This document shows positions 18,568 to 27,231 of a stretch of 64,000 nt of DNA, piece by piece. The position numbers and the translations under genes were made by a program. Position 1 is the first letter of the stretch. Each line of letters opens with the position of its first letter. Below the pieces are notes generated by a model. That model was given only the letters and a program-made list of their open reading frames with translations. It searched no databases and had not been told where the DNA came from. Source of the stretch: Enterococcus cecorum DSM 20682 = ATCC 43198 (GTDB lineage: Bacteria; Bacillota; Bacilli; Lactobacillales; Enterococcaceae); assembly GCF_000407565.1 (NCBI RefSeq), contig NZ_ASWI01000003.1, forward strand, positions 62,001 through 126,000, read 5' to 3'.

Positions 18568-19857
18568 TTATTCTGGAATTAAATCAAAGCGACTAAAACC
18601 GGCTTCACAGATAAATTGATCCGCTGCTTGATAAACATCCTCTAATGTAATGCCTTTAATGATGTCTGGCATATCAAACAAGGTCAACTCGCCAAATAAA
18701 TCTTGGGTAAATTGGTTGGCAATATGCTCTAAAGAATTCAATGATTGGAAATACTTGCCGAGCGTTTTCTTCTTCAATAACGCTAGATTTTCCTCATTCA
18801 CAGTTGGATCACTGCGATAATTCAAGACGATTTGCTTCACTTCTTGTTCAAAATCGTCTAACTTATCGGTATCCGAAGAAAAGAGCGCACAGTGAAACTC
18901 GCGATCTAAGTTAAACTCAAAACCGAATGTATCATCAATAATCCCCTCATTATACAGGCGCAAGAAATTCTCAGAAGTATTGCCCAAAAGCATTTGGAGT
19001 AATAGATGGAGCGCACTTCTAAAAATCATTCTTTCTTTAGGATCTTGCGGCAAGTTTTGTGGCAAGCCTTTGATTCCTAACACCGACTTACTGCGATTCA
19101 CCGGCATTTTTAGCTGGCTGTAAGAGACGACTTCTTCATAGGTTTGCTCAGGAAAGACGCGGACAATCTCTTGAATCGGCGCAAAAGTTTTCGCTTCTTG
19201 ATTGGCTTTAATCCAAGCGAATGTTTCCTCCACATCAATATTGCCGACCACAAACAAAGTCATATTGCTTGGATGGTAGAAGGTTTGGTAGCACAAATAC
19301 AAATCATCCGCCGTAATTTGGGCAATACTTTCTTCTGTACCTAAAATATCAATTCCCATTGGATGATTGGCATAAAGGTTGCGCAACATACCATAAAACT
19401 GTTGACAATAGACATCATCATCGTACATCTGGATTTCTTGACCAATGATGCCTTTTTCCTTTTCAACCGTCTCAGGGGTAAAATAAGGATCTTGGACAAA
19501 ATCAAGTAAAGTGTCTAAGTTTTCCTTGATATGATTGGTCGCCGCAAATATATAACTCGTTCTCGTAAAACTCGTAAAGGCATTGGCTGCAGCACCTAGT
19601 TGCCCAAATTTTTGGAACACATCACCCTCTTCTTTTTCAAACATCTTATGCTCTAAAAAGTGAGCAATCCCATCTGGTACCTGATGCAATTCTTGACCTT
19701 TAAAGCCAAAATGATTATCAATCGAACCATAATTTGTGCTAAATAATCCATACGTCTTATGAAATCCCTCTTTTGGCAAAAGATAAACTTTCAAACCGTT
19801 GTCTAAACGTTCATAGTATAAAGTTTCATTAATTTGTTCGTAGCGTTTTTTATGCAT
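18568..19857 (-). CDS. ymfH: M16-family zinc peptidase YmfH
   Basis: 429 residues. The inverted zinc motif HxxEH is intact in HFLEHKMF (His66, Glu69, His70), and a downstream Glu-rich helix supplies the third ligand. In this subfamily the active YmfH pairs with the inactive YmfF. A GTG three codons upstream is possible, but the AAGGAAG site best fits the ATG at 19857, which overlaps the ymfF stop by 8 bases. Its substrate is not known here; relatives process small peptides. Confidence 0.92.
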   Translation of the reverse strand: MHKKRYEQINETLYYERLDNGLKVYLLPKEGFHKTYGLFSTNYGSIDNHFGFKGQELHQVPDGIAHFLEHKMFEKEEGDVFQKFGQLGAAANAFTSFTRTSYIFAATNHIKENLDTLLDFVQDPYFTPETVEKEKGIIGQEIQMYDDDVYCQQFYGMLRNLYANHPMGIDILGTEESIAQITADDLYLCYQTFYHPSNMTLFVVGNIDVEETFAWIKANQEAKTFAPIQEIVRVFPEQTYEEVVSYSQLKMPVNRSKSVLGIKGLPQNLPQDPKERMIFRSALHLLLQMLLGNTSENFLRLYNEGIIDDTFGFEFNLDREFHCALFSSDTDKLDDFEQEVKQIVLNYRSDPTVNEENLALLKKKTLGKYFQSLNSLEHIANQFTQDLFGELTLFDMPDIIKGITLEDVYQAADQFICEAGFSRFDLIPE

Positions 19858-21115
19858 GCTTTTCACTTCCTTCTAAGAAAAAGACCGCTTGGAGACGCAG
19901 TTTTTTCGCGATTTGTTGTACCTCTTCTTTGGTGACTTGCATGACTTTTTCGATATATTCTTCTGGTGTTTTACGTGTATTTGGCAACCAAGCGTGCATA
20001 TACTCCATTTCGCTTAACGCCTGGGCATTATCCAGTGAAAGCAAGAGATGGTTTTGAATCATCGCCTTGGTTTGTAGTAAAGCTTGCTGAGAAAAATCTC
20101 CTTGGGCTAAAGCGGTTAATTGCTCACTGATTAAATGCATGACTTTTTCCCGATTTTGGCCATCAATTCCGGTCTGCACGGTCACAAGTCCTCTAAAAGA
20201 ATCGATACTACTTGACGCATAGTAAGCGAGACTCTCTTTTTCACGCACATTCATAAACAATTTCGAATGTGGGAAGCCGCCAAACAAACCATTAAACACC
20301 GTTAAGGCATAAACCTCTTCATCTGTGTAGTAAATATCGGTATGATACGCCAAATTCAATTTAGACTGAGTAACATTTTCACGCAAGACTTGTTCAGAAA
20401 CGACTGGACGGAAATCTTGGTGGTAAAAAATGTCTGGTTGGACGCGTTTGGTTTGACTGAAAGGCCACTTGCTAAATAATTGCGCCATCTCTTCTTGAGT
20501 GACATCGCCAACTACGATAATGTCCACTTGATCTTCTGCCATCATTTTTTGATAAGCTTTCATCAAATCGGCATTGCTTGTTTCACGCAAATCTTGGGCC
20601 AAACCAAAGCTAGGTACACCTTGATCACTGGAAGTATCAAAATACAACTCTTGTAATTTCAACCCAGCTAAGGCCTGTTTATCCTCTTGCACACTTTCGA
20701 TATATTCGATTAAATTCGCTTTTTCTAACTCAAAGGTCGCCTCATCAAACAGCCCATCTTTGGTTAATGGCGAAAAAAGCACCTCTTCTAAAAAGTCCAC
20801 GCCATCTGATAGTAAGCGCTCATCTGAAAGATACTTCCCATTAACTAGACTCATTGCTACATTTAATTGATGTAGATTGCCTTTTTTCGTCACATTCATG
20901 CCAAAACTAGCCCCATACATTTGCGCTAACTGGGCACTTAAATCCGTTTGGCGCGGATATTTGGCACTGCTCGTTTCTAACACACTAGTAAGCAAAGTAC
21001 GCTGACTAGCTAGACGTCTTTCATGCGTGGTCGTAAAACGAATAAAAATACGTACAGTCTTGAATTTTTGTGTCGGAATCACACTTAAAGTAACTCCCTC
21101 TTGCAACTCAAGCAT
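19850..21115 (-). CDS. ymfF: M16-family protein YmfF, catalytically inactive partner
   Basis: 421 residues with the M16 fold, but the zinc motif is absent; the aligned region reads LLTSVLETSSAKYP. It has the M16 C-terminal repeat (FGGFPHSKLFMNVREKESLA). It probably forms the second half of the YmfF/YmfH heterodimer. It begins the operon and overlaps ymfH. Confidence 0.9.
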   Translation of the reverse strand: MLELQEGVTLSVIPTQKFKTVRIFIRFTTTHERRLASQRTLLTSVLETSSAKYPRQTDLSAQLAQMYGASFGMNVTKKGNLHQLNVAMSLVNGKYLSDERLLSDGVDFLEEVLFSPLTKDGLFDEATFELEKANLIEYIESVQEDKQALAGLKLQELYFDTSSDQGVPSFGLAQDLRETSNADLMKAYQKMMAEDQVDIIVVGDVTQEEMAQLFSKWPFSQTKRVQPDIFYHQDFRPVVSEQVLRENVTQSKLNLAYHTDIYYTDEEVYALTVFNGLFGGFPHSKLFMNVREKESLAYYASSSIDSFRGLVTVQTGIDGQNREKVMHLISEQLTALAQGDFSQQALLQTKAMIQNHLLLSLDNAQALSEMEYMHAWLPNTRKTPEEYIEKVMQVTKEEVQQIAKKLRLQAVFFLEGSEKHA

Positions 21116-21317
21116 AGAACCCCTCCTAAATCGGTTTCTTTTAAATAAAACTATTGCAAAATGATATTTGGATTAATTATAACACATTTTTTATAAAAGC
21201 TCGCCTTTTGTGCCTTAAATCTGAAAAAATCTTGTATTTACAAGCCTTATTGATTGCAAATTTCACAAGCATTCTTATATAATATTTTTGTAAAAAATTA
21301 TTGAAAGAGGTTTGAAA

Positions 21318-21740
21318 ATGAAAGGTATGTTAAAAGAGTTTAAAGAGTTTATGATGAAAGGCGACGTTTTAGACATGGCTGTTGGTATCGTCATTGGGGG
21401 TGCCTTCACTGCTATCGTGAAAAACGTGGTTGATGGTTTAATCACACCTTTAGTAGGTTTAGTCGTATCTTTAATCACTGGTACAAAGGATTTTGAAGGT
21501 GCCTTATCAGTGCTTGACTGGACTCCTGTTAAGGGTGTAACTTTCCAATTTAGTTTAGTAATTAGTGCAATTATTACATTTATTATTACTGGTTTTGTGT
21601 TATTTACTATTGTGAAAGCTGCCAACAAAGCGAAAAGTGCTCGCAAGAAAGAGAAAGAAGAAGTGGTTGCCGATCCAGCACCAACTGCCGAAGATTACCT
21701 TGCTGAAATTCGCGATTTATTAAAAGAACAAGCAAAATAA
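21318..21740 (+). CDS. mscL: Large-conductance mechanosensitive channel
   Basis: 140 residues. An N-terminal amphipathic helix (MKGMLKEFKEF) precedes TM1 (GDVLDMAVGIVIGGAFTAIV) and TM2, with a cytoplasmic C-terminal helix (AEDYLAEIRDLL). It opens under membrane tension to release solutes on hypo-osmotic shock. A TTG two codons earlier is possible, but GAAAGAGG fits the ATG at 21318. Promoter TTGCAA-18-TATAAT lies just upstream. Monocistronic, with its own terminator. Confidence 0.97.
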   Translation: MKGMLKEFKEFMMKGDVLDMAVGIVIGGAFTAIVKNVVDGLITPLVGLVVSLITGTKDFEGALSVLDWTPVKGVTFQFSLVISAIITFIITGFVLFTIVKAANKAKSARKKEKEEVVADPAPTAEDYLAEIRDLLKEQAK

Positions 21741-21747
21741 TCCAGAT

Positions 21748-21788
21748 AAAAAAACCTAGCCCAATCATTACGGCTAGGTATTTTTTAT
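21748..21788 (+). terminator. Terminator of mscL
   Basis: ACCTAGCC pairs with GGCTAGGT, followed by a T-rich run. Confidence 0.85.
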
Positions 21789-21825
21789 TACTTTTTACCG
21801 TTTGAAGGCAAAATAAAGACATGTC

Positions 21826-22269
21826 TTACACTTTTTCTGAAGCTAAACGCATATCAATATGTTCAATGCCATCTTCTAAATAAGCATTTGAAATCGCCTC
21901 AAAACCAAAACCTTCATAAAATTTCCGCGCATGAGTCTGGGCGCTGATATAGACATCCTCGCCTTTATACTGATACGAACTGTAATCAATCGCCGCACGC
22001 ATCAATTGCCACCCCACACGCTGATGACGCACTTTTGGATGCACCACGACACGTCCGATTCTAAGTTTCTCGTCTTGATGATAAATCCTAGCATAACCCA
22101 CCATCTCATCATCTATTCGTAAACAAATATGATAAGCTGACAAATCGTGTTCATCAATATCTTGGTACGGACAGTTTTGCTCGACAATAAAGACTAGATT
22201 ACGCAAACGATACAGCTCGAATAATTCCATCGTAGTTAAATCACTAAATTTCTTAGCTGTAATATCCAT
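21826..22269 (-). CDS. GNAT acetyltransferase, ElaA family
   Basis: 147 residues. The ElaA marks are the N-terminal LFELYRLRNLVFIVEQNCPY and the acetyl-CoA motif VVVHPKVRHQRVGWQLM near residue 95. The natural substrate of ElaA proteins is unknown. It appears monocistronic and is transcribed toward mscL. Confidence 0.9.
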   Translation of the reverse strand: MDITAKKFSDLTTMELFELYRLRNLVFIVEQNCPYQDIDEHDLSAYHICLRIDDEMVGYARIYHQDEKLRIGRVVVHPKVRHQRVGWQLMRAAIDYSSYQYKGEDVYISAQTHARKFYEGFGFEAISNAYLEDGIEHIDMRLASEKV

Positions 22270-22318
22270 GCGATCCCCCCTCGCCTCTATTATACGGTCT
22301 ATTGAAACAAATTGCAGT

Positions 22319-22352
22319 AAAAAAGACTAACCCTATGTAGAATCAGTCTTTC
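22319..22352 (-). terminator. Terminator of veg
   Basis: Minus-strand AAAGACTGA pairs with TAGTCTTTT, then a T-run. Confidence 0.7.
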
Positions 22353-22365
22353 GTGTTACTTGTTA

Positions 22366-22608
22366 CTAAATGGCTGGTAGATACTCTATTTCTACCGTCT
22401 TCGTCAAAATATCAGAGTAGCTATAAGACACGCGTTCAAAAGCATTTTCCTCAGGATCTAAATCCACGACAAAAACTGCTGGATAAGTCTGTGTCAAAAT
22501 CCCTTTACGCTTGCTTTGACGCTTACGACCTATTTGAACGACCACTTGAATCTGGCTACCAATATGTGCTTGAAGATCTTTTTTAATGCTGGCTACCGTT
22601 GCTGTCAT
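22366..22608 (-). CDS. veg: Veg protein (biofilm-associated, highly conserved small protein)
   Basis: 80 residues. The sequence from MTATVASIKKDLQAHIGSQI through GRKRQSKRKG is the Veg family, strongly conserved in Firmicutes. In B. subtilis Veg affects biofilm matrix genes through SinR. The frame extends 23 codons upstream with a hydrophobic run that is not family-like. GAGGTG lies 6 bases before the ATG at 22608, which fixes the start. Confidence 0.93.
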   Translation of the reverse strand: MTATVASIKKDLQAHIGSQIQVVVQIGRKRQSKRKGILTQTYPAVFVVDLDPEENAFERVSYSYSDILTKTVEIEYLPAI

Positions 22609-22765
22609 CGCATTCACCTCGAGCTCCATTGTAACACAAATAGATAAAATAATCAATATTACCACGTTCAAAATCAAATTTCAACTAAGAATGTTAGAAA
22701 ATGAAAGAGATTTAATGAAGAAAATGATGAATGCGGTTTAACGAATTCCTTGTTGGCAGCTTACG

Positions 22766-23473
22766 TTAAAAAGGTAGATATTTCATCCACTCACGCAAGA
22801 AATTCCCCCGCTGTAGATGAAAGGTCTGTTCCTTTAGCTTTTCGATTACTTTTAGATTGTAGTAAGTCTTAGGAATCTCTAAAAAGGTCTCATAACTATG
22901 GCATTTTTGATATACCTTCTCAGAATCCAAATCACGCTTGAGGATGGCTTGCCCGAGATACGCAAAATAGCCGTATTTGATCAGTTTTTTTCGATTAAAT
23001 TGAGTATCTAATTGACATTTGTTATTTGACAACTGGATACCATTTTGTGATAAATGATCAATGACTTTTGGATTCACCCAGATACTGTAATCTTTATGCG
23101 ACACTACCGGAATAAGCACTAAATCTCTGGTTATGACTGGAACGGAACAAAAACGTATTTTAAACATCTGGCTAAAAATTTCTTGCTGTTCTTTTCTAGT
23201 TAAGTAATAGTCTGCCATAATCAATTGTGTAAAAAATAAATCTATACCTATACGAAGATAACTGACATACTTTTCAGATAGCAACACTGTATAAGATACG
23301 CCTTGAATGGATAGCCCAATTACTGCCAGCATTTCCCCATCATCCTCTGGAAACGCACAGCCATTAATATAGAATCCGTTTACAACATTTTCAATGGACA
23401 CACTTCTTTCAAGCCTATCCATTACCTTTGCCAAAGATAGCTGCTTTTCAACTTTCAATCGTTCATCTTTCAT
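22766..23473 (-). CDS. Possible ComK-like competence regulator
   Basis: 235 residues, no membrane segment. The arrangement resembles ComK: an early YINGC, a central SVPVITRDLVLIPVVSHKDY, SIWVNPKVID, an NN-containing turn and QFNRKKLIKYGYFAYLG. In B. subtilis ComK the matching order is VNG, PPIMVDP, FPTLSS, WISHVHV, F.NG and FENQVYRTAWL. This comparison is by eye and from memory; length is about 40 residues greater than ComK. It lies downstream of a broken Mga-like regulator. If not ComK-like it is an unknown cytoplasmic protein. Confidence 0.5.
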   Translation of the reverse strand: MKDERLKVEKQLSLAKVMDRLERSVSIENVVNGFYINGCAFPEDDGEMLAVIGLSIQGVSYTVLLSEKYVSYLRIGIDLFFTQLIMADYYLTRKEQQEIFSQMFKIRFCSVPVITRDLVLIPVVSHKDYSIWVNPKVIDHLSQNGIQLSNNKCQLDTQFNRKKLIKYGYFAYLGQAILKRDLDSEKVYQKCHSYETFLEIPKTYYNLKVIEKLKEQTFHLQRGNFLREWMKYLPF

Positions 23474-23560
23474 TTTTACCCCTAATATTCATTTGCTAAA
23501 CTGCCAATCATTATAACGAAAATAGCCGGAGTATTCAATACTTGTGAAACAAACAACTTT

Positions 23561-24504
23561 TTATTCCATAACAATACAATTCATTAGTAAACGTTGAAAA
23601 TACCTTGCTAAACTTTTATTATTCTTTTCTAAGGCGCGTAATTCTGTAAATTCTTCAGCAAAACAGTTCCATGCTGTACTTAAATTTTCATAGCTGGCTT
23701 GAAATGGTGCTAAATTTTGCATTGATACATATCTTTGAAATAAGCAAATGCGCCATAACAACTGACAACATCGCTCTTTTTGAATAATTCTCAGCGGATA
23801 GGTGTCTTCTAAATGGCTTAGTCTCTTTTCCAATTGCTTTTTATTTTGGACGTCAAGTACTAACTGCTCTAAGCCAATGATTTGTTTCAGTAAAAAGACT
23901 TTTCCTCTTGGTGATAATTGAAAATTCAAATGATAAGCCTCACTTTGTTCATATATCCGTGTCTCACCAAGTAAAATAGGATTGCTTTCAGGTTTGGAAA
24001 TTAGAGATATCCATACTCTAAGCCATTCTAACTGGTACCTATCACCTTCTACTTTCACAGAACCTTGATGCTTTAAAGAAATATGAAATGGATGCAACCA
24101 TGTTTTGAGGTGACCCCCAAAAGTTAGACTTTTTTACGAGACGACTCCGGTCGTCTCGTTTTCATTATGCAGCTAAAAGAATCGCCGCTCAATAATTGAA
24201 AGAGTAGTTGAAACGCCAAATTATCAGATAACAAGATCTGAAAAATACACCAAGGATATAAGTCATCATTTCCCTTATAACTGATTCCTTGATCATCTAT
24301 ATCAATCGTGTATGCAATAAGTGTGGCATCACAGCATAAAAAGAATTGTTGAATAGCCTTTTTTCTTATTCCTGTTTCCTTACTGATTTCTTTATAACTT
24401 AAATATTGTTTTTGGGGTAAGTGTTGTAAGCTTTCGTATAATTTCAGCCTTTGCTTATTCAAAAAAAATTGAAACATATTTTCCTTATAGCTAAATGATA
24501 GCAT
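23561..24504 (-). pseudogene. Mga-like HTH regulator, disrupted by an IS3-type end
   Basis: Two fragments in different frames make up one regulator. The first (24504 down to about 24165) has an HTH (YLSYKEISKETGIRKKAIQQ) and the start of a second HTH region (LAFQLLFQLLSGDSFSC). The second (about 24106 down to 23561) resumes KTWLHPFHISLKHQG. About 25-30 residues of the usual recognition helix are missing and replaced by ~60 foreign bases. These contain CCCCCAAAAGTTAGACTTTT, like an IS3-family terminal repeat, and a perfect 10-bp hairpin. The two open frames alone look like separate hypothetical genes. The family call (Mga/AtxA/PRD-like) is moderate. Confidence 0.6.
24108..24165. mobile_element. 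Remnant IS3-family terminus with hairpin
   Basis: TGACCCCCAAAAGTTAGACT at 24112 onward looks like an IS3-family inverted-repeat end. Next to it, 24136-24145 and 24150-24159 pair perfectly over 10 bases (ACGAGACGAC/GTCGTCTCGT) with a 4-base loop. No second end or transposase is present, so only a scar is left. Confidence 0.5.
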
Positions 24505-25002
24505 TCCTTTCAGATATGTTTCCCCTATCTATATAAAAACTAACATTAAAAAAAATTGATAAATCAGAAATATTGAATTATTTTTTATAACAGGTGCCAA
24601 AATATCCCGGATACTGTGATATTTTTATTCAAAACGAATCTCTATTTTCTATTTTCAAACCATCTTTTTTTCATTTATGTTTAAATATCCCCTTTTAAAT
24701 ATAAAATAATTTTATTACTAACCTATATATCATAGCGATTTCTTCTTTATAATATTCTTACTATATTTTCTAAAGAGTTTATACATATTTTTTATACAAA
24801 ATATTCATTTTCTTGATTCACAACAATAATTCAACAAGATTTTAAAGCTGTATTCTCCAACATCAAGATGATTAAATAAATGACTTTTATGACACAATTG
24901 ATAAATAACATTATCTTTACCTTTACTTAGATAAAACAACCACACCCACAACCTGCTGCTTTTATGTTACAATGAACTTATCTAACATCCGAGGTTATAT
25001 GT
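24505..25002. other. AT-rich intergenic region
   Basis: About 500 bases with very high A+T and no gene that I can support. A weak hairpin (AAAATATC/GATATTTT) lies at about 24598-24626. Near the end, TTACAAT and a CCGAGG ribosome site belong to birA. Confidence 0.6.
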
Positions 25003-25959
25003 ATGAATACAAAAGAAAAAGTTTTATCTTACTTAAAAGCACATGAAGAAATTATCTCTGGTGAAAACTTGGCACAAAAGATTGGCGTGTCTAGAACTGC
25101 GATTTGGAAGGCGATCCGTGAATTGGAAAAGCAAGGTTACAATATCGAGCACCAAAAGATGGGCTATCGTTTATTAGCTAGCGATGTCATCGAAACAGCC
25201 GCACTGAGTAATCCTTATTTACCCAAAAGTGCAATCTACTATAGTGAAAGTGTAGATTCAACCATGCATCAAGCCAAACAAGCCGCGATAAGTAAGCAAA
25301 CTGATTTCGCCCTTTTTGTCGCTGAGGAGCAAACACAAGGACACGGCCGCTTTGGACGATCATTCTTTTCACCTAAAGGCCAAATCTATATGAGTCTTTT
25401 GCTTTCACCTAACCAACACTTTCAAGAATTGCCACAATATACCGTGCTCTCTGCGGTGGCGGTCAGTCAGGCAATCGAGCAATTAACCGGTCTGCCTACG
25501 CAAATCAAGTGGGTAAATGACATCTATATTGAGGGCAAAAAAGTCTGCGGCATCCTAACTGAAGCGATGAGCGATTTTGAAACCCAACGTATTAGTCATG
25601 TCATTATCGGTATCGGGCTAAACTTTTGCATTGATCCGAGTCAGATTCCAGTAGAGTTACAGCCTAAGATTTGTGCGTTATATGAAAAAGACCCCGATAT
25701 TACACGTAATGAGCTGATTCAGTTAATCTGGCAGAATTTCTTTGATTTAATCGCTGCCCTACCTCATCAAGATTATCTCCAAATCTATCGCGAGAAGTCT
25801 TATGTCCTAGGTAAAATCGTCCACTTTAGTCAAAATGGGCAAAATTATAGTGGAAAAGCCTGTGCCATTACCGAACAGGGCGAATTAGTCGTCGATTGTA
25901 ACGGACAGGAAAGGGTACTATCCTCTGGGGAAATTAGCCTCAGCCAAATCGAAAATTAA
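25003..25959 (+). CDS. birA: Bifunctional biotin ligase / biotin operon repressor
   Basis: 318 residues. An N-terminal winged HTH (~1-65; SGENLAQKIGVSRTAIWKAI) is followed by a biotin-protein ligase domain with GHGRFGRSFFSP (biotinyl-AMP loop, near residue 108) and KWVNDIYIEGKKVCGIL, then the small C-terminal SH3-like domain. It adds biotin to carboxylases and can repress biotin uptake genes. No biotin gene lies nearby. Monocistronic, with a strong terminator. Confidence 0.95.
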   Translation: MNTKEKVLSYLKAHEEIISGENLAQKIGVSRTAIWKAIRELEKQGYNIEHQKMGYRLLASDVIETAALSNPYLPKSAIYYSESVDSTMHQAKQAAISKQTDFALFVAEEQTQGHGRFGRSFFSPKGQIYMSLLLSPNQHFQELPQYTVLSAVAVSQAIEQLTGLPTQIKWVNDIYIEGKKVCGILTEAMSDFETQRISHVIIGIGLNFCIDPSQIPVELQPKICALYEKDPDITRNELIQLIWQNFFDLIAALPHQDYLQIYREKSYVLGKIVHFSQNGQNYSGKACAITEQGELVVDCNGQERVLSSGEISLSQIEN

Positions 25960-25965
25960 CTTACC

Positions 25966-26008
25966 AAAAAGCCGCTCACCCAACCATTGGATGAACGGCT
26001 TTTTTTTG
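25966..26008 (+). terminator. Terminator of birA
   Basis: AAAAAGCCG.TCA.CC pairs with GG.TGA.CGGCTTTTTTT. Confidence 0.85.
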
Positions 26009-26028
26009 ACTAGAAGAATCGCTTATCA

Positions 26029-26607
26029 TTAAACTTTAGAAGTACGGTGTAAAGACGCACGGAAAATACTTGGCGCCGTCGAATACATGATTAATAGAGC
26101 GATTGCGGCCACTGCAGCAGAGGCTAATCCACTTGCCCCATTCATCACTAAAGAGAATAACCATGGCTTCATTCCCCATAAAGCATAGGCACCCCAGAAT
26201 ACCCATCCAGCAACAAAATGCCAGAAGAAGCGCGCACCTGCACCAGCTAAAGTTCCCTTAATAATCGCTAATTTGGCCGTCGCATCTTTATGATCGTGCA
26301 TCGCTTGCATCAATGGTTCATGATAAAGTCCTGCAAAGCCCGCAAAGGTAAAGGCAATTGGGTATTCAATCAAAGCTTGAACCGGCGTTAAGATATAGGC
26401 TGTTCCTGTGACAAAGTACAACATCCCCCATAATAAACCGGCAAATAAGGCTGGTTTGGTGCCCCGTCGTAACGCAAACAAAGTCAAAGGAATTTGCCCC
26501 AAACTAATCGTAAAACTACTGCCGATATTCAGCGGTACAAAGTGTAGGACCATCGCCAAAGCCGCCATAATCGTCCCTTCTAACAATATTTCCGTCTTTT
26601 TATTCAT
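26029..26607 (-). CDS. thiT: Thiamine transporter S component (ECF type)
   Basis: 192 residues, six membrane segments. ThiT marks include the N-terminal ILLEGTIMAALAMVL and the region around ALWGMKPWLFSLVMNG with Trp and aromatic residues of the thiamine pocket. It binds thiamine and uses the shared ECF energising module, which is not in this window. The open frame runs 23 codons further upstream into the riboswitch; GGAGGAG before the ATG at 26607 fixes the start. A TPP riboswitch upstream confirms the substrate. Confidence 0.95.
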   Translation of the reverse strand: MNKKTEILLEGTIMAALAMVLHFVPLNIGSSFTISLGQIPLTLFALRRGTKPALFAGLLWGMLYFVTGTAYILTPVQALIEYPIAFTFAGFAGLYHEPLMQAMHDHKDATAKLAIIKGTLAGAGARFFWHFVAGWVFWGAYALWGMKPWLFSLVMNGASGLASAAVAAIALLIMYSTAPSIFRASLHRTSKV

Positions 26608-26670
26608 ACAAAAAACTCCTCCTTTAGAATCATCACAATTCACAAAGGAGAAGTTGTCGCTCTTCTCATA

Positions 26671-26760
26671 CTTCACAATTCCTACGCTCGCATAACCGAT
26701 ACAGGTACGAAGGGTTTAGAGTTTCCTCAATCTCAGCCAAATTGGCTCCCCTTTGTGAGT
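26671..26760 (-). ncRNA. TPP (THI-element) riboswitch controlling thiT
   Basis: On the minus strand the conserved elements appear in order: GGGGAGCC, GGCTGAGA, CCCTT, TACCTG and GCGTAGGAA, with a closing helix CACAA/TTGTG. The 5' strand CACAAAGGGGAG can also pair with CTCCTTTGTG just downstream (26641-26650), so ligand binding should change what is folded near the ribosome site of thiT. Confidence 0.93.
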
Positions 26761-26789
26761 GGATTCTATTTAATTTTTGTTACACCTCT

Positions 26790-26798
26790 ATCATAACA
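26790..26798 (-). promoter_or_regulatory. Extended -10 promoter of the thiT transcript
   Basis: Minus-strand TGTTATGAT, an extended -10, lies about 30 bases before the riboswitch. Confidence 0.5.
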
Positions 26799-26870
26799 CA
26801 AAAAATCTAAAGCACAAGTAAAGTGCTTATATTTTTTGTGAAATTTGAAAAATATAAGGCCACTCAGTAA

Positions 26871-27080
26871 CTATAAGGACTGATACTCTTTCACAAAAAC
26901 TTTTGACTGACAATCCTCACAAATTATTTTTGCCTTTTGATAGGCTAATGCTTTGATGGGCATGTCTTGGGGCACGGTTATCTTAGGTGGAAATTGCCAT
27001 TTGGTCTAACACACCTCATAAGCTTGGATTTGCTTTTTACAAATATCACAATGAAAAGTCTTCGTTTGTTCTTGATACAT
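26871..27080 (-). pseudogene. Small two-CxxC zinc-ribbon protein gene with an in-frame TAG
   Basis: ATG at 27080 follows a GAGGAG site and begins MYQEQTKTFHCDICKK. After YEVC a TAG (27006-27008) interrupts, then the same frame continues TKWQFPPKITVPQDMPIKAL and ends with a second zinc pair (IICEDCQSKV) and a stop at 26871. Both CxxC pairs are needed for one zinc site, so the intact gene was about 69 residues. One base change explains the stop. Function unknown. Confidence 0.65.
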
Positions 27081-27231
27081 ACTACCCACTCCTCGTAAGC
27101 CATTATTTTGACTATAGTTTAGTACTACAAGATGGTTCGTACAAGATATTTTGCGTTCTTTCATTTTCCTTTTGACTTTAACGCAACCGGTTGCTATAAT
27201 AAGGACAAATAATACGAAAAGAGGATGAATC

